DNA of 64,000 bases, from positions 1 to 64,000 of the forward strand of contig NZ_ML133567.1 of the NCBI RefSeq assembly GCF_003985125.1, given 5' to 3'. The notes under the pieces were generated by a model that ran no database searches, was not told the DNA's origin, and was given only the letters and a program-made list of their open reading frames with translations. The position numbers and the translations under genes were made by a program. Numbering within the stretch: the stretch's first letter is position 1; every line of letters begins with the position of its first letter. Shown piece after piece: positions 48,870 to 57,780 of this stretch. This DNA is from Rhizobium phaseoli. GTDB lineage: Bacteria; Pseudomonadota; Alphaproteobacteria; Rhizobiales; Rhizobiaceae.

Positions 48870-50138
48870 GTGAACCATTTCGAGTACCGCGACGGCATCC
48901 TTCACGCCGAGAACGTTCCCGTTCCCGAGATCGCCAAGGCGGTCGGTACGCCGTTCTACGTCTATTCCACCGCGACCCTGGAACGCCATTACCGGGTCTT
49001 CTCCGAAGCCTTCGTCGATATGGACTCGATGGTGTGCTACGCGATGAAGGCGAATTCGAACCAGGCGGTACTGAAGACGCTGGGTCGCCTCGGCGCCGGC
49101 ATCGACGTCGTCTCGGAAGGGGAACTGCGCCGCGCGCTCGCAGCCGACATTTCGGCAAGCCGCATCATGTTTTCAGGCGTCGGCAAGACCCCATCCGAGA
49201 TGGATTTCGCTCTCGAGGCCGGCATCTACTGCTTCAACGTCGAATCCGAACCCGAGCTTGAAATCCTCAACCAGCGCGCCGTCAGCGCCGGAAAGAAGGC
49301 TCCCGTCTCCTTCCGTATCAACCCGGATGTCGACGCCAAGACGCATTCGAAGATCTCAACCGGCAAGAAGGAAAACAAGTTCGGCATCTCCTGGGAGCGC
49401 GCCCGCGCGATCTATGCCCATGCCGCCAAGCTGCCAGGCATCGACGTCACCGGCATCGACATGCATATCGGCAGCCAGATCACCGAGCTGCAGCCTTTCG
49501 ATGACGCCTTCAAGCTGCTGCGCGACCTCGTCGCGACGCTCCGCGCCGATGGCCACACGATCGATCACGTCGACATCGGCGGCGGCCTCGGGGTCCCCTA
49601 TAAGGACGACAACAATCCGCCGCCGCTGCCGGATGCCTATGCGGCGATCGTCAAGAACCAGCTGCGCGATCTGAACTGCAAGGTCATCACCGAGCCCGGC
49701 CGCCTGATCGTCGGCAATGCCGGTATCCTCGTGACCGAGGTGCTCTATGTGAAGGACGGCGGCGAAAAGACCTTCGTCATCGTCGACGGCGCGATGAACG
49801 ATCTCATTCGCCCGACCCTCTACGAGGCCTATCACGAAATCCGCCCTGTGACGATTTCGGCGGCGAACGCGCCGCGCATCCGCGCCGACGTCGTCGGCCC
49901 CGTCTGCGAGACCGGCGACTATCTGGCGCTCGACCGCGAAATGGCGATGCCGAAGCCCGGTGATCTGCTGGCCGTCAGCACGGCCGGCGCCTATGGCGCC
50001 GTCCAGGCCGGCACCTATAACAGCCGCCTGCTGGTCCCCGAAGTCCTGGTCAAGGGCGGCGACTTCCATGCGATACGACCGCGTCGAACCTATGCCGAGC
50101 TGATCAGCCTCGACTCTGTTCCCGCCTGGCTCGACTGA
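48870..50138 (+). CDS. lysA: Diaminopimelate decarboxylase
   Basis: 422 residues, starting at GTG (48870). The PLP lysine is in MVCYAMKANSNQAVLKTLG; GIDMHIGSQITEL and the C-terminal VGPVCETGDYLALDREM are typical. It makes lysine from meso-diaminopimelate. AAGG, overlapping the lptM stop, is 9 bases upstream. Confidence 0.96.
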   Translation: MNHFEYRDGILHAENVPVPEIAKAVGTPFYVYSTATLERHYRVFSEAFVDMDSMVCYAMKANSNQAVLKTLGRLGAGIDVVSEGELRRALAADISASRIMFSGVGKTPSEMDFALEAGIYCFNVESEPELEILNQRAVSAGKKAPVSFRINPDVDAKTHSKISTGKKENKFGISWERARAIYAHAAKLPGIDVTGIDMHIGSQITELQPFDDAFKLLRDLVATLRADGHTIDHVDIGGGLGVPYKDDNNPPPLPDAYAAIVKNQLRDLNCKVITEPGRLIVGNAGILVTEVLYVKDGGEKTFVIVDGAMNDLIRPTLYEAYHEIRPVTISAANAPRIRADVVGPVCETGDYLALDREMAMPKPGDLLAVSTAGAYGAVQAGTYNSRLLVPEVLVKGGDFHAIRPRRTYAELISLDSVPAWLD

Positions 50139-50152
50139 AGCTTGTTGCGCAA

Positions 50153-50217
50153 GACATGCATAAAACAAAGATCTGAAGCGCGGGAAGCAACCTGAAAAAA
50201 TCGCGACGCGCTTCAAG
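50153..50217 (+). repeat. Dispersed CGCGCTTCA repeat, copy 2
   Basis: GACATGCATAAAACAAAGAT... to ...GACGCGCTTCAAG, hairpin arms TGAAGCGCG/CGCGCTTCA as in copy 1 (45151). It begins 14 bases past the lysA stop, in the 241-base gap before the TIGR02302 gene. Confidence 0.65.
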
Positions 50218-50379
50218 GTAGAGCATCACTTTTTGGCGAATAAACGTGAAAAGCCGGTATTGCCGGCCGCCCGCCCTCGCCTTCGCCACAAAGAGTGTTA
50301 TCCTTGTCAGCATGAGCATATTGCCTCGCAATCGCCGGAAGCGCCCTCTGTTCCACTTGAGATCGCGGAGACCGGACCG

Positions 50380-53031
50380 ATGACAAGCCCCTTCAGGCAG
50401 AAGAAGGGTGCATTTGCGCTCCGCCCTGCCCTTGCCCGGCTGGTGACGACAAAACGTCTGCTGGCGCGCGTCGTGCTTTTTTGCGAGCAGCTGCTGCCGC
50501 CTCTGGTGACGGTCCTGTCGGTCGTCGCGCTTTATCTCTCCGCCTCCTGGTTCGGTGTGTTCCGCAGCGCGCCCGACTGGTTGCGCATCCTTCTGTTGAT
50601 CGCCTTCGCTTTCGCTTTGCTCGTCGCGCTTCTTCCTTTCCGCAATCTGCGCTGGCCGAGGATCGCCGAAGCCGACCGCATGCTGGAAGAGCGCAACGGC
50701 CTGCCGCACCAGCCGGTCACCGTCCAGGAAGACGAACCGGCCTTCAATGCGCCCTTCGCCCGGGCGCTTTGGCGCGAGCACCAGTTGCGCATGGCCGAAA
50801 AGATCGCAGCGCTCGATGCGGGCATGCCGAGGCCCGACATTGCCGGGCATGACCGTTTCGCCCTTCGCGCCATTCCGGCTCTGGTGCTGGTCACCGCCTA
50901 CGCTTATTCGCTGTCGATCAATGGCGGTTCGATCAGTGACGCCTTGCAGGCAGCACCCGAACAGGTGACGGTCGATCCTGCGGTGCGCATCGACGCCTGG
51001 GTGACGCCACCCTCCTATACCGGCCGCGCGCCGGTTTACCTGACCGCCGACGGCAGTGAACAGGCGCCGATCGGCATTCCGCAGTTTTCCGCCCTCACCG
51101 TACGCGTCAGCGGCGGAAAGACCGCCGAAAAGGTCGTGTTCCGCAAGGCAAATGGTCAGGCGCAGGATATCGCCGTGCAGGCGGACGCAAGCCCGCGCCA
51201 GACAACTGCGACAGCCGGCAACCCGGCGGATGCCGCAACGGCCGGCCAGCCCGCCGTCGCGCAGACGCATGCGATGAAGCTCGAGGAGAACGGCGCGCTC
51301 GAAGTCAACGGCCGCCGCTGGAGCTTCGACATCCTTCCCGACAAGGCGCCGGAAATTGCCTTTGACGGCTTGCCGAAGCCCAGCGTCAACGGCGCGCTTG
51401 AAATTGGTTTCACCGTCAAGGACGACTACGGCGTCCAAGAGGCTCATGCCGAGATCGTGCCGGTCGAAACTGATCCGAATGCAACGCCTCTCTACCCATT
51501 GCCGGAGTACAGGCTTGATATTCCCCGCCGCAACGCCCGCGACGCCAAGGGTGTGACCAGCAGGAACCTGACCGAACATCCGCTCGCCGGCAAACGCGTG
51601 CGCGTGACGCTCGTTGCCAAGGACGGAGCCGGCCAGACCGGCCGCAGTCCGCCGCACGAGATGACGCTGCCGTCGCGGCCCTTCAACGAGCCGCTTGCCG
51701 CGGCCGTCGCCGAGGAACGGCAGGTTTTCGCCCTCGACACCCGCAGGATGCCGCAGGCGATCGCGCTGAACGAGGCGCTGACCATCCGCCCCGAGGAGAC
51801 CATCCCCAAGCTCACCAACTACCTGCTGCTGGAATCCGCCCTGGCGCGGATGAAACTCGCAAGGGGCGAGGAGGGGCTCAAGGATACGGCCCAATATCTC
51901 TGGGAAATCGCTCTCGGCATGGAGGACGGCGATCTATCCCTTGCCGAGCGCAAGCTGCGCCAGGCCCAGCAGAATCTTGCCGACGCATTGAACCGCAACG
52001 CGCCGGACGAAGAGATCAAGAAGCTGATGGACGAGTTGCGCAAGGCAATGCAGGACTATCTGAGCGAGCTTGCCCAGCGCATGCAGAATGCGCCGACGCA
52101 GCAAAACCAGAACGCCCAGAACATCCTGCGCCAGCAGGATCTGGAGCGGATGATGGACCAGATCGAAAATCTCGCCCGCTCCGGCAACCGTGACGCGGCC
52201 CAGCAGATGCTGTCGGAATTGCAGCGCATGATGAACAATCTGCAGGCTGGCCGGCCGCAGCGCGGTCAGCAGAGCCAGGAGAATAGTGAGGCACGCAAGC
52301 AGATCGACAAGCTCGGCCAAATTCTGCGCGACCAGCAGAAGCTGATGGAACAGACCTTCCGCCTCGATCAGCAGCTCAAGGACCGCATGCAGCGCGGCGA
52401 ACCCGATATGGGCGAAAACGATCCGCTGCTCGACGAGATGGCCCCCGGCGAAAACGGCGAGCCGCAGGAGCAGCAACAGGGTCAGCAAGGCCAGGAAGGC
52501 CAGCAGCCGTCCGACCAAATGACGGCCGAACAGCTGCGCGAGGCGTTGAAACAGCTGCGCGCTGAGCAGGACGGGCTTGGCAAGCAGCTGGGTGAGTTGC
52601 AGAAAAAATTGGGCGAAATGGGCATGAAGCCCGGCCCCGGTTTCGGTCAGGCGCAGCGCGAGATGGAAGGCGCCGGCCGCGAACTCGGCCAGGGCCACGG
52701 CCAACCGGCGATCGAAAACCAGGGCCGCGCCCTGGAAGCGCTTCGCCAAGGCGCCCGTGACATGATGAACCAGATGATGCAGGCGCAGCAGGGCCAGCAA
52801 GGCCAGGGCCCGAACGGCCAGGTCGGCCAGGGCGAGCAGAACGGCCGCGACCCGCTCGGCCGGCCGCGCCGTATCCAGGGGCCGGAATTCGACGACAGCG
52901 TCAAGGTGCCCGATGAGATCGACGTTCAGCGGGCACGGGAAATTCTCGACGCGATTCGCGAAAAGCTCAGCAATAATCCGCCGCAGGAAATGGAACGGCG
53001 ATATCTCGAACGGCTGCTGGATATCCAATAG
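50380..53031 (+). CDS. TIGR02302 family (DUF4175) membrane protein
   Basis: 883 residues from the ATG at 50380. Two transmembrane helices (about residues 40-90, VTVLSVVALYLSASWFGVF and ILLLIAFAFALLVALL) and a third near 165-185 precede a large periplasmic region. From about residue 590 on there are long coiled coils rich in Gln (QRMQNAPTQQNQNAQN, QEQQQGQQGQEGQQ, then QQGQQGQGPNGQVGQGEQNG). The family is conserved in Rhizobiales beside lysA and cpdR but has no known role; the layout suggests a scaffold in the envelope. Confidence 0.88.
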   Translation: MTSPFRQKKGAFALRPALARLVTTKRLLARVVLFCEQLLPPLVTVLSVVALYLSASWFGVFRSAPDWLRILLLIAFAFALLVALLPFRNLRWPRIAEADRMLEERNGLPHQPVTVQEDEPAFNAPFARALWREHQLRMAEKIAALDAGMPRPDIAGHDRFALRAIPALVLVTAYAYSLSINGGSISDALQAAPEQVTVDPAVRIDAWVTPPSYTGRAPVYLTADGSEQAPIGIPQFSALTVRVSGGKTAEKVVFRKANGQAQDIAVQADASPRQTTATAGNPADAATAGQPAVAQTHAMKLEENGALEVNGRRWSFDILPDKAPEIAFDGLPKPSVNGALEIGFTVKDDYGVQEAHAEIVPVETDPNATPLYPLPEYRLDIPRRNARDAKGVTSRNLTEHPLAGKRVRVTLVAKDGAGQTGRSPPHEMTLPSRPFNEPLAAAVAEERQVFALDTRRMPQAIALNEALTIRPEETIPKLTNYLLLESALARMKLARGEEGLKDTAQYLWEIALGMEDGDLSLAERKLRQAQQNLADALNRNAPDEEIKKLMDELRKAMQDYLSELAQRMQNAPTQQNQNAQNILRQQDLERMMDQIENLARSGNRDAAQQMLSELQRMMNNLQAGRPQRGQQSQENSEARKQIDKLGQILRDQQKLMEQTFRLDQQLKDRMQRGEPDMGENDPLLDEMAPGENGEPQEQQQGQQGQEGQQPSDQMTAEQLREALKQLRAEQDGLGKQLGELQKKLGEMGMKPGPGFGQAQREMEGAGRELGQGHGQPAIENQGRALEALRQGARDMMNQMMQAQQGQQGQGPNGQVGQGEQNGRDPLGRPRRIQGPEFDDSVKVPDEIDVQRAREILDAIREKLSNNPPQEMERRYLERLLDIQ

Positions 53032-53040
53032 GCTCTCGAG

Positions 53041-53082
53041 CGCGTAACCCCGAAAATCGCAATCGATTTCCGGGGTTACGCG
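53041..53082. terminator. Bidirectional terminator-like hairpin
   Basis: CGCGTAACCCCGAAAATCG (53041-53059) pairs with CGATTTCCGGGGTTACGCG (53064-53082) at 18 of 19 positions with a 4-base loop. It lies between the convergent TIGR02302 and cpdR genes. No long T-run on either side. Its GAAAATCG/CGATTTC core resembles the palindrome at 15599. Confidence 0.6.
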
Positions 53083-53107
53083 TGAAATTCCGAAGAGTGA
53101 ACGCGCT

Positions 53108-53467
53108 TTAAGCGACGAGCGCCCGGGCAACCGCCTTGCGGATATCGGGAAGCGCGAATGGCTTGGCGACGACGTCGATGATCTTCTCGGCAAGATCGTC
53201 GGCCCGTTCGCGCTGTTCGGCATAGCCGGTCATCAGCAGGATTTTCAGGCCGGGAAAGGCGTCTTTTGCCTGATGGGCAAGTTCGATGCCGTCCATGACA
53301 GGCATGCGGATATCGGACAGCAGCAGATCGTAGACGCCGTCCTTGAGCTTCTCCAGTCCCTCGGCGCCGTCGGCCGCCTCATCGGTCTCATGACCGTCGA
53401 GCCTGAGCGCCCGGGCTACGAAAGACCGCAGGGAGTCCTCGTCTTCCGTAATCAGAATTCTTGCCAT
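53108..53467 (-). CDS. cpdR: Response regulator CpdR
   Basis: 119 residues, a single receiver domain. MARILITEDEDSLRSFVARAL with the phospho-acceptor Asp in LLLSDIRMPVMDGIEL and Lys in DVVAKPFALPDI. CpdR has no output domain; unphosphorylated, it brings ClpXP to its substrates and so controls the cell cycle, fed by the CckA-ChpT relay in Caulobacter and Sinorhizobium. Confidence 0.92.
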   Translation of the reverse strand: MARILITEDEDSLRSFVARALRLDGHETDEAADGAEGLEKLKDGVYDLLLSDIRMPVMDGIELAHQAKDAFPGLKILLMTGYAEQRERADDLAEKIIDVVAKPFALPDIRKAVARALVA

Positions 53468-53637
53468 ATGTGCATTGCTCCGTCTTCAGCCCCGCGACGG
53501 AAATCACCAGACTTTCCTTTTCGATCGGTAAAGATGGCGAAGCGATGGACGGAATGGTTAACAACCCGTCTCGAGCGACAGCACCGCCCCGCGCGTCTTT
53601 TTCAGACGTGCGACGGCGCTGCGGTCCTCCCGATCTT

Positions 53638-54180
53638 TCAGGCGTCGCCGGTCACCACGCCGACGAAGGGCAGTTCACGGAAGGCGTAGGCGACATCCAT
53701 GCCGTAGCCGACGACGAAATAGTCGGGGCATTCGAAGCCGACATAATCGGCCTCCAGCTTTTCCTTGCGCTTGACGCGCTTGTCGAGCAGCACGGCGATC
53801 GTGACGTTGCGTGCGCCACGCTCGAACAGCAGCTCCTTGGCAAAAAGCAGCGTCCGGCCGGATTCGAGAATATCGTCGATCAACAGGACGTCGCGGCCAT
53901 GCACATCGCTGTCGATATCCTTGACGATGCGCACACCCTGCGAGACCGTGCCGCTGCCATAGCTCGACAGCGTGATGAACTCGACCTCCGGGGCAAGCCC
54001 GGTGTCATGCAGGGCGCGGATCAGGTCGGCGGCGAAAATGAAGGAGCCCTTGAGCACGGCGATGACGAGCAGGTCCTTGGTCGGACCGTTGGCGATCTCC
54101 CGCGCCATCGCATGATTGCGTTCGGCGATCTGATCGGCGGTGAACAGCGGCTCGATGTTTTTTCCGCGCACGACAGGCAT
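53638..54180 (-). CDS. hpt: Hypoxanthine phosphoribosyltransferase
   Basis: 180 residues from the ATG at 54180 (MPVVRGKNIEPLFTADQIAE). The PRPP loop VLLIDDILESGRTL and the catalytic loop SSYGSGTVSQG are present. Recycles hypoxanthine (and guanine) to IMP/GMP. Upstream of it on the same strand is the DUF3426-like gene. Confidence 0.95.
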   Translation of the reverse strand: MPVVRGKNIEPLFTADQIAERNHAMAREIANGPTKDLLVIAVLKGSFIFAADLIRALHDTGLAPEVEFITLSSYGSGTVSQGVRIVKDIDSDVHGRDVLLIDDILESGRTLLFAKELLFERGARNVTIAVLLDKRVKRKEKLEADYVGFECPDYFVVGYGMDVAYAFRELPFVGVVTGDA

Positions 54181-54291
54181 AGGCTTGCTCCCTGAAAAGA
54201 AGGGTAAGCCGTTAGCACATATGCGCGCTTGAAACAGCCTCGCCAGCCAGGAAATTAACCGGATTGCCACGACCTGTGGCAGGAAAGTCGG

Positions 54292-54933
54292 CTAAGGCAG
54301 GAACGAAAGCCGGACTTCCGGCAATGGTCCGCCGGCATGCTGGACGCGCGCCGAAAAGCCCCGGCTCTGGCCGCCATAGATGACGTCGACAGGCGGGTTG
54401 ATGACGATGCTCGCGGTCAACCGATCGTCGGTCACGAGATCGGCGCGGATCGGCTGCAGCGTCTGCGTCGTGCCGCTATCGTTTTCGATGATGCCGTTGA
54501 TGACGAGCACGCGCATGCCGTTCGCATCACGCGGCGTCGCCGTCACATGGGTGAAATGCAGCGGCGCTCCGGAATAGACTCGGCTGCCCGACAGACCGGA
54601 GAAGCCACCCGCAAGCCCGAAGACGAGCACGACAAGCGCCAGCACCAGTATGGCGAAGCTGCGCATCGACGCGCGCTGCAGCCAGGTCTCCGTTTCCCGC
54701 AGAAGAGAAGCGGCGATCGCCAGCCGAAGCGGTGGCTGTGTGCCTGCCCGCTTGCGGTTGTCGTTATGGGTCCTTGCAGTGAACTCCCGCGGCCGCACCT
54801 TGCCGAGCGTGACGAATTCGGCGTCGGCAATATCGGCCGGGCGCGGATTGCGGTACTGGCGGCTTACGGGTTCGGGCGGCAGGAAATCATAGGCCTGGCC
54901 CGGTGTCCGGCGGCTGAAGAAGGATGCTTCCAT
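54292..54933 (-). CDS. Single-pass membrane protein, DUF3426-like, divergent from ftsE
   Basis: 213 residues from the ATG at 54933. The N-terminal 85 residues are soluble and have no zinc-ribbon cysteines; one membrane helix (RSFAILVLALVVLVFGLAG) is followed by an extracytoplasmic domain (VLVINGIIENDSGTTQTLQP, IVINPPVDVIYGGQSRGF) that matches the DUF3426 C-terminal fold. In many alphaproteobacteria the equivalent carries an MJ0042 zinc finger in this position; it appears lost here. Function unknown; its place beside ftsEX hints at division. Confidence 0.8.
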   Translation of the reverse strand: MEASFFSRRTPGQAYDFLPPEPVSRQYRNPRPADIADAEFVTLGKVRPREFTARTHNDNRKRAGTQPPLRLAIAASLLRETETWLQRASMRSFAILVLALVVLVFGLAGGFSGLSGSRVYSGAPLHFTHVTATPRDANGMRVLVINGIIENDSGTTQTLQPIRADLVTDDRLTASIVINPPVDVIYGGQSRGFSARVQHAGGPLPEVRLSFLP

Positions 54934-55139
54934 GGTGACTGCCTCGCAGATGTCCACATGGTTTCGCTGCCAGCGCTAATCTTGGCATTGAAACGAATCC
55001 TGCTCAGTCGTAAATTTTAATGGTTAATGCTTCGCAAAGATCGCCATCAAACGGGCGTCTTTCCGGCAAAATTTACCGGCTGTTAACGGTGTTGGTTAAC
55101 AAGTCACGCGGTGAAACCAAGAACAGACTGAGCTGCCCG

Positions 55140-55799
55140 TTGATCCACTTCGAGAATGTCGGTTTGCGCTACGGCATGGGCCCGGAAATCCTCCGGGACC
55201 TGACCTTCGACATTCCGAAGAAATCCTTCCAGTTCCTGACCGGCCCGTCGGGCGCCGGCAAGACATCGCTGCTGCGGCTGCTCTTCATGTCGCTGCAGCC
55301 GACGCGGGGCCTGATCCGCATGTTCGGGCGCGACATTTCCGAAATTCCCCGTCCCGAGCTGCCGCTGCTGCGCCGGCGCGTCGGCATCGTCTTCCAGGAT
55401 TTCCGCCTGCTCGATCATCTCACCACCTATGAGAATGTCGCGTTGCCCTTACGGGTGCGCGGCAAGGAGGAAAGCTCCTACAAGACCGACGTGCTGGAAT
55501 TGTTGAAATGGGTTGGCCTTGGCGAACGCATCAACGTGCTGCCGCCGGTGCTTTCCGGCGGCGAGAAGCAGCGCGCCGCCATTGCCCGGGCTCTGATGGA
55601 CCGGCCGGAAGTCCTGCTGGCCGACGAGCCCACCGGCAATGTCGACCCGCCGATGGCCCGGCGCCTGCTCAATCTGTTCCTCGAGCTCAACCGGCTCGGC
55701 ACGGCGGTCGTGATCGCGACCCACGATCTGGCGCTGATGGAGCAGGTGGAGGCCCGCCGCATGATCCTTTCGGAAGGGCATCTCGATATCTATGACTGA
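55140..55799 (+). CDS. ftsE: Cell division ATP-binding protein FtsE
   Basis: 219 residues from a TTG start at 55140, which gives the family N-terminus IHFENVGLRYGMGPEILR. Walker A TGPSGAGKTSLLRLL, Q-loop QDFRLLDHL, signature LSGGEKQRAAIARALM and Walker B VLLADEPTGNVD are intact. The start is chosen by family length; no strong ribosome site is seen, and GTG/TTG at about 55089 are alternatives. With FtsX it controls peptidoglycan hydrolases at the septum. Its last bases overlap ftsX. Confidence 0.93.
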   Translation: MIHFENVGLRYGMGPEILRDLTFDIPKKSFQFLTGPSGAGKTSLLRLLFMSLQPTRGLIRMFGRDISEIPRPELPLLRRRVGIVFQDFRLLDHLTTYENVALPLRVRGKEESSYKTDVLELLKWVGLGERINVLPPVLSGGEKQRAAIARALMDRPEVLLADEPTGNVDPPMARRLLNLFLELNRLGTAVVIATHDLALMEQVEARRMILSEGHLDIYD

Positions 55800-56799
55800 G
55801 CCCCCATCCAGCAACCGGGAGAAGACGCCGGCCCAGCAGAAGCGGCCGGAAATGCGCGTGCGCCCGACCGCGCCGATCCTGCCGCCGTCCAATATCCAGG
55901 GCAGCGCCCTGATGGTGGTAATATCGATCATGGCCTTTCTCGCCTGCCTGACGCTCGGCGGCGTCAGCATGGTGCGTTCGACGGCGGCGAGCTGGGAGAG
56001 TCAGATCTCCCGCGAGATCACCATCCAGATCAAGCCTGACGACAATCTCGACATGGAAAAGGCGCTGACTCAGGCGCGCGACCTGGCGCTGACATTCGTC
56101 GGCACCAAGAGCGGCCAGATCGTCGACGAGGCAGCCACCGCCCGTCTGCTCGAACCGTGGCTCGGCCCCGGTCTCGACCTCAAGGATCTGCCCGTCCCCC
56201 GGCTCGTCGTCATCACCATCGACGAGAGCAACCCGCCGGATTTCGATGCAATGCGCGGCCTGCTGAAAGACAGCATTCCGCAGGCGAGCCTCGACGATCA
56301 CCGCACCTGGGTCGACCGGCTCGTGTCCATGGCGCACACGACGGTGCTGATCGGCACCGGCGTCCTGCTCCTGGTCTTTTCGGCAATGGTGCTCACTGTC
56401 GTCTTCGCCACACGCGGCGCGCTGTCGGGTAACCGGCACATCGTCGAAGTGCTGCATTTCGTCGGCGCCGAAAGTTCCTTCGTCGCCACCGAATTCCAGA
56501 AGCATTTCCTGAAGATCAGCCTCAAGGGCTCGGCGATCGGCAGCGCGCTTGCCGCTCTTTTCTTCGCCACCGCCGGCTTCTGGCAAAGCCGCACCCTGGC
56601 GACGCCGGAAACGGATCAGGCAACCGCGCTGTTCGGCACCTTTTCCGTCGGCGTCCTCGGTTATGCCGGCATCTTCGCGACCATGATCGTCATCGCACTG
56701 CTGACGACTGTCACCGCCCGGTTGACCGTCATGCGGACGATCTATGAAATCGATACATTGCGCTCGGACCCGACGCGCACCGATGGCATCGCAAGTTGA
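55792..56799 (+). CDS. ftsX: Cell division protein FtsX
   Basis: 335 residues, four transmembrane segments: one at about 40-62, three between about 185 and 325. The N-terminal cytoplasmic part is Pro-rich; the large periplasmic loop lies between TM1 and TM2. The ATG lies 8 bases inside the ftsE end. Confidence 0.93.
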   Translation: MTEPPSSNREKTPAQQKRPEMRVRPTAPILPPSNIQGSALMVVISIMAFLACLTLGGVSMVRSTAASWESQISREITIQIKPDDNLDMEKALTQARDLALTFVGTKSGQIVDEAATARLLEPWLGPGLDLKDLPVPRLVVITIDESNPPDFDAMRGLLKDSIPQASLDDHRTWVDRLVSMAHTTVLIGTGVLLLVFSAMVLTVVFATRGALSGNRHIVEVLHFVGAESSFVATEFQKHFLKISLKGSAIGSALAALFFATAGFWQSRTLATPETDQATALFGTFSVGVLGYAGIFATMIVIALLTTVTARLTVMRTIYEIDTLRSDPTRTDGIAS

Positions 56800-56866
56800 T
56801 CGTGGCCATGTGGTTTTGTCATTAAAGCGTCTGTTCCACGCCGCAATCAGCGTATAATCACGATTC

Positions 56867-57583
56867 ATGACCATGGGCCATACGACACGCAACCCGATTC
56901 GGCGGAATCCGGAGCTTGATCGCCCGGCAGGCCTGCCGCCGCGGCGAGGGCTGATCCGGCGCCTGCTGCGCTGGGGCGGCTTTGGATGTGTTCTGGCGAT
57001 CGCCCTGCTGTTCGGCGGCTTCCTGCGCTTTGCCGATTCCGTGACGACGCTGAAGCCCCCGGTCGAGCCGAAGGCGGACGCGATCGTCGTGCTGACAGGC
57101 GGCTACCAGCGCATCGACCAGGCCGTGGAACTGTTGCAGAAGGGTGCCGGCAAGCGGCTCCTGATCTCCGGCGTCCACCCGACGACGACGCCGGCCCAGA
57201 TCCGCAAGATGACACAGGGCTCGGCCAATCTCTTCTCCTGCTGCGTCGATATCGGGCATGACGCGTTAGACACGATCGGCAATGCCGAGGAGACCTCCAA
57301 CTGGATCCATGCCAAGGGATACAGAAGCGTGCTCGTCGTCACCAACAATTATCATATGCCGCGCAGCCTCGCCGAACTCTCCTATGTCGACCCCGACATC
57401 GAGTTCATCCCGTATCCCGTCGTCAACTCGGATCTGAAAACCCGCAACTGGTTCACCGATCCGAATGCGATGCGCGTCATGCTGGCCGAATATGCGAAGG
57501 TGCTCTTGGCCGGTGCCCGCAACATCACCGGCTTCGGCCGTCATACAGGATTGCGCTCGGCCAGCGCGTCCGCCTCGGACTAG
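56867..57583 (+). CDS. YdcF/ElyC family protein (DUF218)
   Basis: 238 residues. An N-terminal membrane helix (GFGCVLAIALLFGGFLRFA) is followed by the DUF218 domain (PKADAIVVLTGGYQRIDQAVELL, KRLLISGVHPTT, SVLVVTNNYHMPRSLAEL). Proteins of this type affect envelope assembly (ElyC, SanA), mechanism unknown. It follows ftsX closely, so the three may be co-expressed. Confidence 0.9.
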   Translation: MTMGHTTRNPIRRNPELDRPAGLPPRRGLIRRLLRWGGFGCVLAIALLFGGFLRFADSVTTLKPPVEPKADAIVVLTGGYQRIDQAVELLQKGAGKRLLISGVHPTTTPAQIRKMTQGSANLFSCCVDIGHDALDTIGNAEETSNWIHAKGYRSVLVVTNNYHMPRSLAELSYVDPDIEFIPYPVVNSDLKTRNWFTDPNAMRVMLAEYAKVLLAGARNITGFGRHTGLRSASASASD

Positions 57584-57591
57584 GTTTTGCC

Positions 57592-57704
57592 AGAGCATGA
57601 TGCCGAAAAGTGTGAGCGGTTTTCGGACGACATCATGCTCCAACTCTTTTAATTTAGAACAGGATTCAGATTTCAGGCTGGGCATGAAATCTGAATCCTG
57701 TTCT
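57592..57704. repeat. Two intergenic palindromes, including a perfect 20-base-pair hairpin
   Basis: First palindrome 57593-57640: GAGCATGATGCCGAAAA pairs with TTTTCGGACGACATCATGCTC with a few mismatches. Second, 57656-57704: AGAACAGGATTCAGATTTCA pairs perfectly with TGAAATCTGAATCCTGTTCT, loop of 9. The two are separated by CAACTCTTTTAATTT, as in the RIME-like layout. They fill the gap before plsC and probably also end the ydcF transcript. Confidence 0.75.
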
Positions 57705-57780
57705 GGGGCGGCATCAAACGCTTTTTATGACGACCAATATCGTGTAGGCCGGTCGCGTGAGCCTGCCTCGGGAAAATTTC

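Noticed and set aside
52440..52870. Possible tandem DNA repeat in the Gln-rich part of TIGR02302
   Set aside because: Low-complexity coding sequence with varied codons, not a true nucleotide repeat.
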